9,841 nt of DNA from Deltaproteobacteria bacterium (GTDB lineage: Bacteria > Desulfobacterota > DSM-4660 > Desulfatiglandales > HGW-15), in NCBI GenBank assembly GCA_020342025.1, contig CP070840.1, forward strand, positions 616,596 through 626,436, given 5' to 3'. The notes under the pieces are model-generated. The model was not told the origin of the DNA. It did no database searches and saw only the letters and a list, made by a program, of their open reading frames with translations. Shown in pieces: positions 1 through 8,026 of the stretch (its first letter is position 1; each line of letters starts with the position of its first letter). Both the position numbers and the translations under genes were made by a program.

Positions 1-129
1 CATACTTCCCTCTATATCCTGCGCATAGAGGCGTGCATCAAAGCGGATGGAGGCATTAAACTTTTCTAACGCATCATCCATGCCCTCTCGAAAACGACCT
101 CCCCAAACTTTTGACTTGTCATCTGTCAT
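1..129 (-). CDS. argH: Argininosuccinate lyase, N-terminal fragment (cut by window edge)
   Basis: This is the first 43 codons of a gene that continues beyond base 1. ArgH cleaves argininosuccinate to arginine and fumarate, the last step of arginine synthesis, in the cytoplasm. The translation begins [13 protein letters not shown] and continues with [18 protein letters not shown] and a YAQDIEGSM stretch. This is the highly conserved ArgH N-terminus: the KxWGGRF motif at residues 7-13, and the DAxLYxxDIxGS motif at about 31-42. The ATG at 129-127 is the first possible start because an in-frame TGA lies two codons upstream (135-133). No strong Shine-Dalgarno sequence is visible before it, and the start sits inside three imperfect 7-nt repeats (116-136). 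It lies 77 bp downstream of argG, with a hairpin between them. The family call is secure; catalytic residues lie outside the window. Confidence 0.93.
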   Translation of the reverse strand, partial: MTDDKSKVWGGRFREGMDDALEKFNASIRFDARLYAQDIEGSM

Positions 130-136
130 TGGTCAT
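116..136. repeat. Imperfect heptanucleotide tandem repeat at the argH start
   Basis: Three 7-nt units on the plus strand (TTGTCAT, CTGTCAT, TGGTCAT) read ATGACCA, ATGACAG, ATGACAA on the minus strand. The middle unit carries the argH start codon (129-127); the upstream unit offers an ATG in another frame that terminates almost at once. It is short and imperfect, so chance is possible. Confidence 0.45.
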
Positions 137-170
137 TCATGATGTGTTCTTAATTTTCTGTGAACGTGAG

Positions 171-200
171 AAAAGGGCCCCATGATCCTATGGGGGCCCC
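171..200 (-). terminator. GC-rich hairpin with short U-tract between argG and argH
   Basis: On the minus strand, 7 nt after the argG stop, an imperfect inverted repeat forms a stem. Its arms are 190-199 and 175-183, the loop is 6 nt (184-189), and there is one bulged G. The stem is followed directly by four U residues (171-174) and then UCUCAC. This resembles an intrinsic terminator, but the U-tract is short. It may attenuate argH relative to argG rather than stop transcription fully, since argH follows in the same direction. Confidence 0.5.
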
Positions 201-206
201 TCCTAT

Positions 207-1430
207 CTATGGCTGACTTCCTCCCGGCTTCCGTCCCATGAGTTTCCCTATTTTCAGCCGGAGGGCATTCAGTCTGATAAATCCTTCCGCATCCTTCTGG
301 TCATACACATCTTCACTCTCAAAGGTGGCAAAGTCCGCGTCATATAGGGAACGCTCAGATTTCCTTCCCACAACGATGCAGTTTCCTTTGTATAGTTTGA
401 GCCTCGCCATACCGTTCACGTTTTTTTGAGTCTCATCCATAAGTGACTGAAGCATTTCCCTCTCTGGAGAAAACCAGTAGCCATAGTAGATCATCTCGGC
501 GTACCGCGGCACAAGTCCGTCCCTAATGTGCATGACTTCCCGGTCCATGGTTATAGACTCAATGGCCTGGTGAGCCACCCTCAGAATGGTCCCACCCGGG
601 GTCTCATACACGCCCCTCGATTTCATGCCCACATATCGATTCTCCACCAGGTCCACCCGGCCGATGCCATTCCTCCCGCCCAAGGCGTTTAGATGGGCCA
701 AGAGGTCTGCGGGAGACAATGATTTTCCATCTACCGCAACCGGGTTCCCCTCTTTGAATTGGACTTCTACATACGAGGCCCGGTCCGGCGCATCCTCCGG
801 AGATACGGACATGACGAACATGTCTTTGGGAGGCTCTTTCCATGTATCTTCTAGAATCCCGCCTTCGAAACTGATATGCAGCAGATTGGCATCGGTGGAA
901 TAGGGCTTCTCTTTAGTCACAGGAACAGGGATATGCTTTGAGCGGGCATAGCTAACAAGATCTTCTCGGCCCTTGAAATCCCATATCCTCCAGGGTGCGA
1001 TGACCTTTAATTCAGGCTCAAGGGCCATGTAGGCCATTTCAAACCTCACCTGATCATTACCTTTTCCAGTGGCCCCATGACTCACCGCATCCGCCCCCGA
1101 TCCCCTTGCAGCCTCTACTTGTCTCATAGCGATGAGGGGCCTTGCAAGAGAAGTCCCGAGCAAGTAACCGGATTCATAGATGGCATTGGCCCTGAGTGCG
1201 GGCCATACGAAATCCCGCACAAACGCCTCTTTAAGGTCTTCCATGATAACTTCTTCTGCACCCGTCTGGATGGCCTTCTCCTTGATGGCATCCATATCAT
1301 CTCCCTGCCCCAGGTCTGCGCAAAAGGCAATGACAGGGCACTGATAATTTTCCATCAACCATGAGAGAATGACGGATGTATCAAGGCCCCCTGAGTAAGC
1401 GAGCACTATTTTGTTAATTTTTTCAGTCAA
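207..1430 (-). CDS. argG: Argininosuccinate synthase
   Basis: Cytoplasmic ATP-dependent enzyme that joins citrulline and aspartate into argininosuccinate, releasing AMP and pyrophosphate; the penultimate step of arginine synthesis. The 407-residue product has the usual family length. The ATP-pyrophosphatase P-loop SGGLDTS is at residues 13-19, [14 protein letters not shown] at 118-131, and [15 protein letters not shown] at 177-191; all are ArgG signatures. The start is TTG (1430-1428). An in-frame TAA lies two codons upstream (1436-1434) and the next Met falls after the P-loop, so no ATG start is possible. A GGAG Shine-Dalgarno at 1441-1438, 7 nt away, supports the TTG. The stop is TAG. It lies 335 bp downstream of argF, in the same direction, and is followed by a hairpin and argH. 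Confidence 0.97.
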   Translation of the reverse strand: MTEKINKIVLAYSGGLDTSVILSWLMENYQCPVIAFCADLGQGDDMDAIKEKAIQTGAEEVIMEDLKEAFVRDFVWPALRANAIYESGYLLGTSLARPLIAMRQVEAARGSGADAVSHGATGKGNDQVRFEMAYMALEPELKVIAPWRIWDFKGREDLVSYARSKHIPVPVTKEKPYSTDANLLHISFEGGILEDTWKEPPKDMFVMSVSPEDAPDRASYVEVQFKEGNPVAVDGKSLSPADLLAHLNALGGRNGIGRVDLVENRYVGMKSRGVYETPGGTILRVAHQAIESITMDREVMHIRDGLVPRYAEMIYYGYWFSPEREMLQSLMDETQKNVNGMARLKLYKGNCIVVGRKSERSLYDADFATFESEDVYDQKDAEGFIRLNALRLKIGKLMGRKPGGSQP

Positions 1431-1437
1431 TTCTTAA

Positions 1438-1441
1438 CTCC
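1438..1441 (-). promoter_or_regulatory. Ribosome binding site of argG deciding a TTG start
   Basis: GGAG on the minus strand lies 7 nt upstream of the TTG at 1430-1428. With an in-frame stop just upstream, this fixes the rare TTG as the argG initiation codon. The site lies inside a 10-codon mini-ORF (1459-1427) whose TGA overlaps the TTG. Confidence 0.7.
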
Positions 1442-1486
1442 ATCGGTAAGCTCATCCATGTTATTGGCCACAGAACCATGCGGACA

Positions 1487-1600
1487 TTTTCGCCGAGCGA
1501 TCCGCCCGCCTCTCCTGAGCAAGCGCGCCCGTCCTCCGCAGTAGCCTGCTACGGAGGATGGAATGGCGGGCAGGTTTCGGACAGGCCCGCTCGGCTAAAA
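1487..1600. repeat. Nested palindromic element (REP/MITE-like)
   Basis: The outer arms 1487-1499 and 1588-1600 are complementary over 13 positions with one mismatch; the core is GCCGAGCG/CGCTCGGC. Inside them GCCCGCC (1504-1510) pairs with GGCGGGC (1565-1571). At the centre TCCTCC (1532-1537) pairs with GGAGGA (1553-1558), continuing into GTAG/CTAC (1541-1544/1549-1552) across a 3-nt bulge with a 4-nt loop. No ORF and no T-run follow on either strand, so it is not a simple terminator. It may be a dispersed palindromic repeat or a miniature mobile element, or a folded mRNA spacer; the family is not identified and no target-site duplication is evident. Confidence 0.55.
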
Positions 1601-1693
1601 GATCTAGCCACAATCGCTTCTAGGCCATACGAACCAGAAGTGTTCGAAAATGGATGAATCAGTGTATAATTGCCGCCCGGAGGGCAGACAGCC

Positions 1694-1727
1694 CCTTTTC
1701 CTCTGCCATTATCGGCAGAGGAAAAGG
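1694..1727. repeat. Perfect 14-bp inverted repeat downstream of argF
   Basis: Arms 1694-1707 and 1714-1727 are exactly complementary over 14 bp, with a 6-nt loop (1708-1713). It begins 39 nt after the argF stop. On the argF-sense transcript no U-tract follows it, so it is not a classical intrinsic terminator. It could stabilise the 3' end of an upstream transcript or mark a processing site; a CA-rich, G-poor transcript segment lies between it and the argF stop. Confidence 0.7.
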
Positions 1728-1765
1728 TCTGTGTTTGTCTGTGTGTGTCTGCGGTTGACTTATCT

Positions 1766-2665
1766 TCACCTGTTAACCAGTAACTTCTCAAGAAGAGCCT
1801 GATGGAGGTGGAGCTTGTTTTCAGCCTGATCAAAAACGACGGAGCGAGGGCCGTCGATAACCTCGGCCGTTATCTCCTCACCCCTGTGGGCCGGAAGACA
1901 GTGCATGACCAGGACATCGGGTTTAGCCAATTCGACCAATGACTGATCCACTTGAAAGTCCCGGAAAACCTTCATCCGTTCCACTTTTTCGTCTTCTTGG
2001 CCCATGCTGGCCCAGACATCTGTATTAATGACATCTGCTCCACGGGCAGCCTCTTCCCGATCTTCAACGACACTGATGTTTTCACCCACATCCTTCAGGA
2101 CTTCAGGTAAAGGATGATAACCGCGGGGACACGCTAAGACCAGCTCAAATCCCAGCAGATGGGCCGCGTTGATCCACGAGTGGGCCACGTTGTTGCCATC
2201 TCCGATCCAGGCTACTTTTATATTATCCATGTCCCCTCGCTTTTCCTTCACTGTCATCAGGTCACTGAGAACCTGGCAGGGATGATAGAGATCCGTCAGG
2301 GCATTGATAACGGGTATATCTGCCCATTTCGCCATCTCTTCCACCAGCCCATGGGAATAGGTTCTAATCACCAGACCATCAAGATATCGAGAAAGCACCC
2401 GAGCCGTATCCTCCACTGTCTCATCTCTCGACAACTGCAGATCGGCACTACTCAGGAAAAGCGTTTGGCCACCCGACCGGTACATGGCTGTCTCGAAGGA
2501 GACCCTTGTCCTCGTTGAGGCCTTATCAAAAACCAATCCGATGGTATAACCAGAGAGGGGTTTTGCCCTTTTCCGTCCCTGCTTTTTTATCTCAAGACCC
2601 CTATCAATAAGCGTGAGAATGTCCTCCTGACTGAGATCTCGAATGGTTAAAAGGTCTCGTTTCAT
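1766..2665 (-). CDS. argF: Ornithine carbamoyltransferase
   Basis: Transfers the carbamoyl group of carbamoyl phosphate to ornithine, giving citrulline; cytoplasmic, normally a trimer. The 299-residue product is within the normal range. The carbamoyl-phosphate site STRTR is at residues 50-54 (in STRTRVSFE), HPCQ at 128-131, DVWASMGQ at 216-223, and the ornithine-loop HCLPAHRG at 255-262. HCLP, together with the SMG motif, distinguishes it from aspartate carbamoyltransferase. The ATG start overlaps the argD stop by 4 nt (ATGA, 2662-2665), implying translational coupling. The stop is TGA. An anabolic role follows from its place between argD and argG; a catabolic arcB role is unlikely because no arcA or arcC is present. 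Confidence 0.97.
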   Translation of the reverse strand: MKRDLLTIRDLSQEDILTLIDRGLEIKKQGRKRAKPLSGYTIGLVFDKASTRTRVSFETAMYRSGGQTLFLSSADLQLSRDETVEDTARVLSRYLDGLVIRTYSHGLVEEMAKWADIPVINALTDLYHPCQVLSDLMTVKEKRGDMDNIKVAWIGDGNNVAHSWINAAHLLGFELVLACPRGYHPLPEVLKDVGENISVVEDREEAARGADVINTDVWASMGQEDEKVERMKVFRDFQVDQSLVELAKPDVLVMHCLPAHRGEEITAEVIDGPRSVVFDQAENKLHLHQALLEKLLVNR

Positions 2666-3879
2666 CTCTGTTCACCCAAGATCTCATCCAAGGCGTCAAC
2701 CAGAAGGTCAATCTCTTTCTTCTGAACAATAAGAGGGGGAATAAACCGAAGGACATTGTCCTGAATGCAGTTGATTAGAAAGCCCCTCTCTGTGCAGGCA
2801 TCCACAATTGGGGCGCCTGGCCGATCAAGCTCCACGCCAAGTATGAGACCAAGACCCCTTACATTCTTCACTATATGATGTCTCTCGCCCAGATCCTCCA
2901 ATCTTCCCTTGAAATATTCTCCCATCTGCCGACTGTGATCAATCCATCCATCTTCCAAAAGGCTCTTCAACACAGCCTTTGCAGCAGCCGTCACAAGGGG
3001 AGTTCCTCCAAAGGTGGAAGCATGACTTCCAGGACCAAAAGCGCTGCTCAGTGTCTCGGTGGAGAGCATGGCACCAATGGGAAGGCCGTTTCCCAGTGCC
3101 TTGGCCAGCGTCATTATGTGTGGGGTTACACCATAGTGCTCATAGGCAAATAACTTCCCGGTGCGGCCCATCCCCACTTGGACTTCATCAAAGATGAGAA
3201 GCAGATTTCGAGCACGACATATCTCCTCAACCCCCTTAAGGTAATCGGGATGAGGGCAGACGACTCCCCCTTCTCCTTGGATGGGCTCCAGCATGACACC
3301 ACACACGTCATCCTCTACCGCCTCCTCCAGGCTTTGGAGGTCGTTAAAAGGCACGAATTTAAAGCCGTTCAGCAAAGGGTCATACCCTTTCTGGACCTTT
3401 GCCTGGCCAGTGGCCGATAGGGTCGCCATGGTCCTCCCATGAAAGGAATTCGTCATGGAAATGATCACATACCTGCCTGAACCAAACTTTTCCTCTGTAT
3501 AGCGCCTTACAAGCTTTATGGCCGCCTCGTTGGCCTCAGCACCACTGTTGCAGAAAAAGACGCGATCAGCGAACGAATTCTCCACCAAGAGCTGAGCCAA
3601 CTCCGTTTGAGGTTTTGTGTAATATAGGTTTGAGACGTGCACCAGCGTCCTTGACTGCTCTTCAAGGGCCTCGCTAACCAATGGTGAACTATGCCCCAGT
3701 GCACAAACAGCAATCCCACCCACAAAATCCAAGTACTCCTTCCCTTCCTCATCCCAAACGCGACAGCCCTCCCCCTTTATTAGCGTGAGAGGGAAACGGC
3801 TGTAGGTTTGAAACATATATTTGTCTGCAAGGCTGGAAGTACTCTCCATCAATTCACCCACTCCCTTATCTGAATTCAT
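2662..3879 (-). CDS. argD: Acetylornithine aminotransferase
   Basis: PLP-dependent class III aminotransferase that moves an amino group from glutamate to N-acetylglutamate semialdehyde, giving N-acetylornithine. It may also act in lysine synthesis as N-succinyl-diaminopimelate aminotransferase, a known second activity of the family. The product is 405 residues. NSGAEANE (111-118) binds the PLP phosphate, NSFHGRT is at 144-150, FDEVQ (230-234) contains the ring-binding Asp231, and Lys260 in TLAKALGNG is the expected Schiff-base lysine. The first ATG (3879) has a weak AGGA 4 nt upstream. A second ATG at 3849 (residue 11) is also possible and would lose only non-conserved residues, so the start is uncertain by 10 codons. 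The 3' end overlaps argF. Confidence 0.95.
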   Translation of the reverse strand: MNSDKGVGELMESTSSLADKYMFQTYSRFPLTLIKGEGCRVWDEEGKEYLDFVGGIAVCALGHSSPLVSEALEEQSRTLVHVSNLYYTKPQTELAQLLVENSFADRVFFCNSGAEANEAAIKLVRRYTEEKFGSGRYVIISMTNSFHGRTMATLSATGQAKVQKGYDPLLNGFKFVPFNDLQSLEEAVEDDVCGVMLEPIQGEGGVVCPHPDYLKGVEEICRARNLLLIFDEVQVGMGRTGKLFAYEHYGVTPHIMTLAKALGNGLPIGAMLSTETLSSAFGPGSHASTFGGTPLVTAAAKAVLKSLLEDGWIDHSRQMGEYFKGRLEDLGERHHIVKNVRGLGLILGVELDRPGAPIVDACTERGFLINCIQDNVLRFIPPLIVQKKEIDLLVDALDEILGEQR

Positions 3880-3975
3880 TGATTCCTATAGGGCGGGGCG
3901 CTGTGCCCGCCTCTCTTTAACCGCCACCATCGAGGGCCCCACGATTTCGCACTCCCCATTCCAAGATCCGAAATC
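3880..3975 (-). other. argB-argD spacer with short GC hairpin
   Basis: This 96-bp gap is the only sizeable spacer between hslV and argF. Just upstream of argD, GGCGGG (3892-3897) and CCCGCC (3906-3911) can pair with an 8-nt loop. No T-run follows on the minus strand, and I see no clear promoter or ORF. The hairpin ends about 12 nt before the first argD ATG, so it could affect argD translation, but this is inference. Confidence 0.35.
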
Positions 3976-4863
<888 letters not shown>

Positions 4864-4866
4864 TCA

Positions 4867-6273
4867 TTAAAGAATGTATCTGCTTAAGTTTTCGTCTTCT
4901 AGAATCTCCTTCAGCTTTTCTGCCACATATTTCTTGTCAATAACCACCTTTTTTGTGGCCATATCCGGGGCATCGAAGGATACCTCGTCCAGGAGCTTCT
5001 CCATGACCGTATGGAGACGCCGCGCACCTATGTTTTCCATGCGTTCGTTAACCTTGCTGGCTATGGAGGCAATCTCCTCAATGGCTGAATCTTCAAACTT
5101 CAGATCGATCTCCTCCGTCTCAAGGAGTGCTTCGTATTGCGTGATCAGGGCGTTTTTGGGCTCCTTTAGAATGCGAATAAAATCATCCCGGGAGAGGGAT
5201 CCAAGTTCCACCCTGATGGGGAACCTGCCCTGGAGCTCTGGCAGAAGGTCTGATGGTTTGCTGGCATTAAAGGCCCCCGCCGCAATAAAGAGTATGTGAT
5301 CGGTTCTTACCATACCGTACTTGGTAATGACCGTGGAACCCTCCACAATGGGAAGAAGATCTCTCTGCACACCTTCTCGAGATACGTCCGGGCCATACCG
5401 GGACTCTGAACCCGCGATTTTGTCCAGCTCATCCAGGAAGATAATCCCATTTTGCTCTGTCATGCGTATGGCCTCTTCTATCACCTGATCCATATCGATA
5501 AGACGCTGTGATTCTTCCTGGAATAGGATCTCTATCGCTTCTGGAATCTTCATCCGTCTCTTTTTCTTCTTCGCGGGAAAAATATTCCCAAAGACCTCTT
5601 TGATATTGAATTCCATCTCCTCCAAACCCGCGCTGGAAAAGATTTCAACCATGGGCACATTTTTATTAGCGGTCTCCAGTTCCACGTACCGGGAATCCAG
5701 CTTCCCATCTCTCAACAGCCGTCTCAATTTCTCACGGGTTGAATGGACTTCAGGCTTATCCACCTTCACCACCTCGAGGACCTTTTCCTTATCTCCTCCT
5801 TCCTCCTCACGCACCTCATCTCGTTTCTTGGGCAGGAGGATGTCAAGAAGCCTTTCCTCGGCCAGTTCCCGGGCCTTTAACTTGACATTCTCTTGCTCCT
5901 CTTTCTTGGCCATGTTCACAGCCAGCTCGGTGAGATCCCTGATCATGGATTCCACATCGCGACCCACATATCCCACCTCAGTAAACTTGGTGGCCTCCAC
6001 CTTGAGAAAAGGAGATTTGGCAAGTCGTGCCAGACGCCTTGAGATTTCCGTCTTCCCAACGCCCGTTGGACCAATCATGATGATGTTTTTGGGTGCAATT
6101 TCATCCCTGAGTTCTGGTGGCACTTGTTGCCTGCGCCACCTATTTCTCAGGGCAATGGCCACGGACCGCTTGGCCTGATCCTGCCCAATGATATATTTAT
6201 CAAGCTCAGAGACAATCTCTCGGGGTGTCAACATTTTCATGGGATATTGATTGTCTGCTTTATCCAGTTCCAT
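4867..6273 (-). CDS. hslU: ATP-dependent protease ATPase subunit HslU (ClpY)
   Basis: AAA+ unfoldase ring that recognises substrates and feeds them into the HslV peptidase. The 468-residue product has [15 protein letters not shown] at 17-31, Walker A GPTGVGKT at 68-75, and the pore-loop GYVG at 101-104. A charged intermediate (I) domain spans about 115-250, Walker [12 protein letters not shown] is at 277-287, and [15 protein letters not shown] is at 343-357. The C-terminus ENLSRYIL matches the tail that docks into HslV. The product is longer than the E. coli protein, with about 11 extra N-terminal residues and a somewhat longer I domain. The ATG at 6273 is supported by AAGGA (6284-6280) 6 nt upstream, and it lies 2 nt after the hslV stop. 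Confidence 0.98.
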   Translation of the reverse strand: MELDKADNQYPMKMLTPREIVSELDKYIIGQDQAKRSVAIALRNRWRRQQVPPELRDEIAPKNIIMIGPTGVGKTEISRRLARLAKSPFLKVEATKFTEVGYVGRDVESMIRDLTELAVNMAKKEEQENVKLKARELAEERLLDILLPKKRDEVREEEGGDKEKVLEVVKVDKPEVHSTREKLRRLLRDGKLDSRYVELETANKNVPMVEIFSSAGLEEMEFNIKEVFGNIFPAKKKKRRMKIPEAIEILFQEESQRLIDMDQVIEEAIRMTEQNGIIFLDELDKIAGSESRYGPDVSREGVQRDLLPIVEGSTVITKYGMVRTDHILFIAAGAFNASKPSDLLPELQGRFPIRVELGSLSRDDFIRILKEPKNALITQYEALLETEEIDLKFEDSAIEEIASIASKVNERMENIGARRLHTVMEKLLDEVSFDAPDMATKKVVIDKKYVAEKLKEILEDENLSRYIL

Positions 6274-6275
6274 TT

Positions 6276-6833
6276 CTATTCCTTCTTTCCAATCTCCTCC
6301 ACGACGATCTGCTCATTGGTATAAAGGCAGATTGAAGCCGTTATTTTCATGGCTTCCCGGGCAATGGATGCGGCGTCCAGATCAGAATGCATGGTCAGAG
6401 CCCGGGCTGCCGCCAGGGCATAGGGTCCTCCAGAGCCTATGGCGGCCACCGGGTCATCAGGCTCAATAACATCTCCCGTGCCCGAAATGATGAGGGTATG
6501 CTCATTATCCATGGCAAGGAGCAGGGCTTCCAGCCTCCTCAGGATCTTATCCGTACGCCAGTCCTTGGCCAGCTCAACAGCGGCTCGGGTCAGGTTTCCG
6601 TTGAACTTCTCCAGCTTTGCCTCCAGCCTCTCGAAAAGGTTGAAGGCGTCTGCCGCGGTGCCAGCAAAACCGACCAGGACCCGGTCCTTGTACATGAACC
6701 TCACCTTGTTGGCCTTGTGTTTCATAATGGTTTCGCCAATGCTCACCTGGCCATCTCCGGCCATGACGGCCCTTCCGTCCTTCCGAACCGCAAGAATGGT
6801 CGTCGCTTTCATGGTCTTATCGGGACGGCTCAT
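6276..6833 (-). CDS. hslV: ATP-dependent protease peptidase subunit HslV (ClpQ)
   Basis: Threonine peptidase related to proteasome beta subunits; two hexameric rings form the chamber served by HslU. The core starts at [10 protein letters not shown], whose first Thr should be the N-terminal nucleophile after propeptide removal. [71 protein letters not shown] and YTNEQI follow in family order. Three starts are possible. GTG at 6857 has a good AGGAG at 6 nt, but that arises from a 7-nt tandem repeat. ATG at 6833 has GGAG 11 nt upstream. ATG at 6812 gives the family-like MKATTI but has no Shine-Dalgarno. I chose 6833, which gives a 185-residue precursor with a 10-residue propeptide. The stop is TAG, 2 nt before hslU. 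Confidence 0.95.
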   Translation of the reverse strand: MSRPDKTMKATTILAVRKDGRAVMAGDGQVSIGETIMKHKANKVRFMYKDRVLVGFAGTAADAFNLFERLEAKLEKFNGNLTRAAVELAKDWRTDKILRRLEALLLAMDNEHTLIISGTGDVIEPDDPVAAIGSGGPYALAAARALTMHSDLDAASIAREAMKITASICLYTNEQIVVEEIGKKE

Positions 6834-6853
6834 CCTATGAAATTCTCCTCTCC

Positions 6854-6874
6854 TCACTCCTTACTCCTTACTCC
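6854..6874. repeat. Heptanucleotide tandem repeat upstream of hslV
   Basis: Three consecutive 7-nt units on the plus strand (TCACTCC, TTACTCC, TTACTCC) read GGAGTAA, GGAGTAA, GGAGTGA on the minus strand. They lie in the xerC-hslV spacer and supply several overlapping Shine-Dalgarno-like sequences as well as the candidate GTG start of hslV. Copy number changes would alter the leader and the apparent start. Confidence 0.6.
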
Positions 6875-6881
6875 CTAATGC

Positions 6882-7805
6882 TTAACTCCTCGGATGGGCC
6901 CTATCATAAACCTCCATGAGCTTTTCAAGGCTCACATGGGTGTATTTCTGGGTGGTTGAGAGACTCGCATGCCCCAGAAGTTCCTGAACCGAGCGCAGAT
7001 CCGCACCTCCGTCTAGGAGATGGGTGGCAAAAGTATGCCTCAAAGAATGGGGAGTGATCTCAGTCATGAGGCCACATTGACTCGCATATTTCTTCACAAT
7101 CCTCCCGATGCTCCGGTTGGTGAGACGGCCCCCTCTAAAGTTGATAAAAAGAGGTTCATCTTGAAGATCCCTCTGGGCCTTTTTCCTGAGCGGGCGTGTG
7201 GCTTCAACGTAACTCTCAATCGCCCTTAATGCCTTTCTACCGATTGGAACGATTCTCTCTTTGTTTCCCTTACCCAGCACCTTGACCAGACGCTGGTGGA
7301 AATCAATGCTGGATAGATTCAGACCTGACAGTTCGCTGACCCTAATACCACACGAATAGAGCACCTCCAGTATGGCCAAGTCCCGCAAGCCAAGCGGCTT
7401 CGCCCTATCGGGTCCCTCTAGGAGCCTGAACATCTCATCCACAGGAAGATGGGTAGGGATGTACCTGCCCTGCTTGGGACTGGAGATGTCAGCCGCAGGA
7501 TTGCTCTGCAATAGACCTTTCCTCTCGAGGAAGTGGAAAAAGGATCGTATGGCTGAAAGTTTCCGAGCAATGGTCGTGCGTTTGTACTGGCTGTAAAGCC
7601 TCCCCAAGTATTCCCTGATGACCAGGAAATCAATAGACTCCAACTCCGGGGCCGTCTCTTTTTTTCCTTCTGCCTCCTGCTTGTTCACAAGAAAAGTCAA
7701 GAAATGTTCTAGGTCCACCTGATAGTTCTTGACCGTGTGATCCGAATAGCCCTTCTGCGATCTCAAATAATCAAAAAAAGACTCTATGTGGTCAGCAAGC
7801 TGCAT
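6882..7805 (-). CDS. xerC: Tyrosine recombinase XerC
   Basis: Site-specific recombinase of the lambda-integrase superfamily; XerC normally acts with XerD at dif to resolve chromosome dimers near the division septum. The 307-residue product has the N-terminal SAM-like DNA-binding domain (about 1-105) and the C-terminal catalytic domain (about 115-300). The full catalytic set is visible: Arg155 in CGIRVSEL, Lys179 in LGKGNK, HSLR at 253-256 (His253, Arg256), His279 in LLGHASL, and nucleophile Tyr288 in TQKYTH. The ATG at 7805 is the first after an in-frame TAA; its Shine-Dalgarno is weak. The host-type length and the position ahead of hslVU, as in Bacillus codV-codW-codX, favour a chromosomal XerC over a phage integrase. 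XerD or a single-recombinase XerH-type role cannot be excluded from sequence alone. Confidence 0.93.
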   Translation of the reverse strand: MQLADHIESFFDYLRSQKGYSDHTVKNYQVDLEHFLTFLVNKQEAEGKKETAPELESIDFLVIREYLGRLYSQYKRTTIARKLSAIRSFFHFLERKGLLQSNPAADISSPKQGRYIPTHLPVDEMFRLLEGPDRAKPLGLRDLAILEVLYSCGIRVSELSGLNLSSIDFHQRLVKVLGKGNKERIVPIGRKALRAIESYVEATRPLRKKAQRDLQDEPLFINFRGGRLTNRSIGRIVKKYASQCGLMTEITPHSLRHTFATHLLDGGADLRSVQELLGHASLSTTQKYTHVSLEKLMEVYDRAHPRS

Positions 7806-7842
7806 ATCATTTTGGGGATCAAGTTATTAGGGAAAAATCAAT

Positions 7843-7870
7843 AACATAACATATTTGCGACAATTGGCAA
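7843..7870 (-). promoter_or_regulatory. Putative sigma-70 promoter for the xerC-hslVU-arg genes
   Basis: On the minus strand TTGCCA (7870-7865) and TATGTT (7848-7843) are separated by 16 nt, matching -35 and -10 elements at about 4-5 and 4 of 6 positions. Transcription would start near 7836, about 30 nt before the xerC ATG. The position fits a promoter for the whole minus-strand run, but the match is moderate. Confidence 0.4.
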
Positions 7871-7876
7871 TCAAAA

Positions 7877-7886
7877 AATCGCGATT
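7877..7886. promoter_or_regulatory. Short palindrome between divergent promoters
   Basis: AATCGCGATT is a perfect 10-bp palindrome lying between the -35 elements of the two proposed divergent promoters (7865-7870 and 7899-7904). The place suits an operator controlling one or both, but no regulator can be named from the sequence. Confidence 0.25.
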
Positions 7887-7898
7887 CGTATTCTGGGC

Positions 7899-7926
7899 TT
7901 GACTTTGTTTTCGTTGGTAATGTAAT
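7899..7926 (+). promoter_or_regulatory. Putative sigma-70 promoter for the EF-G-like gene
   Basis: TTGACT (7899-7904) and TGTAAT (7921-7926) are 16 nt apart, each matching the consensus at 5 of 6 positions. Transcription would start near 7933, leaving a leader of about 94 nt before the ATG at 8027. I see no riboswitch or attenuator-like fold in that leader. Confidence 0.6.
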
Positions 7927-8026
7927 TTTAAGGTTTTTGGGAATCATCTTTTTCCTTCAATCCTGTAATTTCCCCCACCATCTTGGAACACTCTGCAGGA
8001 AGCATGAGAGTGGAAAGGAATTTAAC

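Larger units (their letters stand above)
1431..1765. other. Non-coding argF-argG gap rich in inverted repeats
   Basis: These 335 bases separate two co-directional arginine genes and hold no credible gene; the minus-strand open frame running through it from inside argF has no recognisable protein character. From the argF side it contains a CA-rich, G-poor stretch as read on the transcript (about 1728-1765), a perfect 14-bp hairpin (1694-1727), a small imperfect stem (1617-1640), and a nested palindromic element of about 114 bp (1487-1600). Then come the argG leader, a 10-codon mini-ORF and the argG Shine-Dalgarno. I found no convincing minus-strand promoter for argG, so argG may depend on read-through from upstream or on a promoter I cannot recognise. 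Confidence 0.75.

Noticed and set aside
1665..1670. Perfect TATAAT on the plus strand in the argF-argG gap
   Set aside because: No -35 element at suitable spacing (only GTTCGA), no TGN extension in the correct place, and no plus-strand gene downstream.
1549..1833. Minus-strand open frame spanning the argF end and the argF-argG gap
   Set aside because: It begins inside argF in another frame and translates the hairpin and CA-rich spacer; no protein character.
3905..3915. 11-bp GCCCGCCTCTC shared between the argB-argD gap and the palindromic element (1504-1514)
   Set aside because: Exact 11-mer pairs are expected by chance in a window of this size; the flanks do not match, so I do not call it a second copy.
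5600..6178. Plus-strand open frame (192 codons) opposite hslU
   Set aside because: It is Ser/Arg-rich low-complexity translation antisense to the hslU Walker A and I-domain region; a codon-bias shadow.
6882..7805. Possible phage or integron integrase rather than XerC
   Set aside because: Length, motif spacing and the xerC-hslV-hslU order fit the host recombinase; no other phage genes, att repeats or tRNA are nearby.
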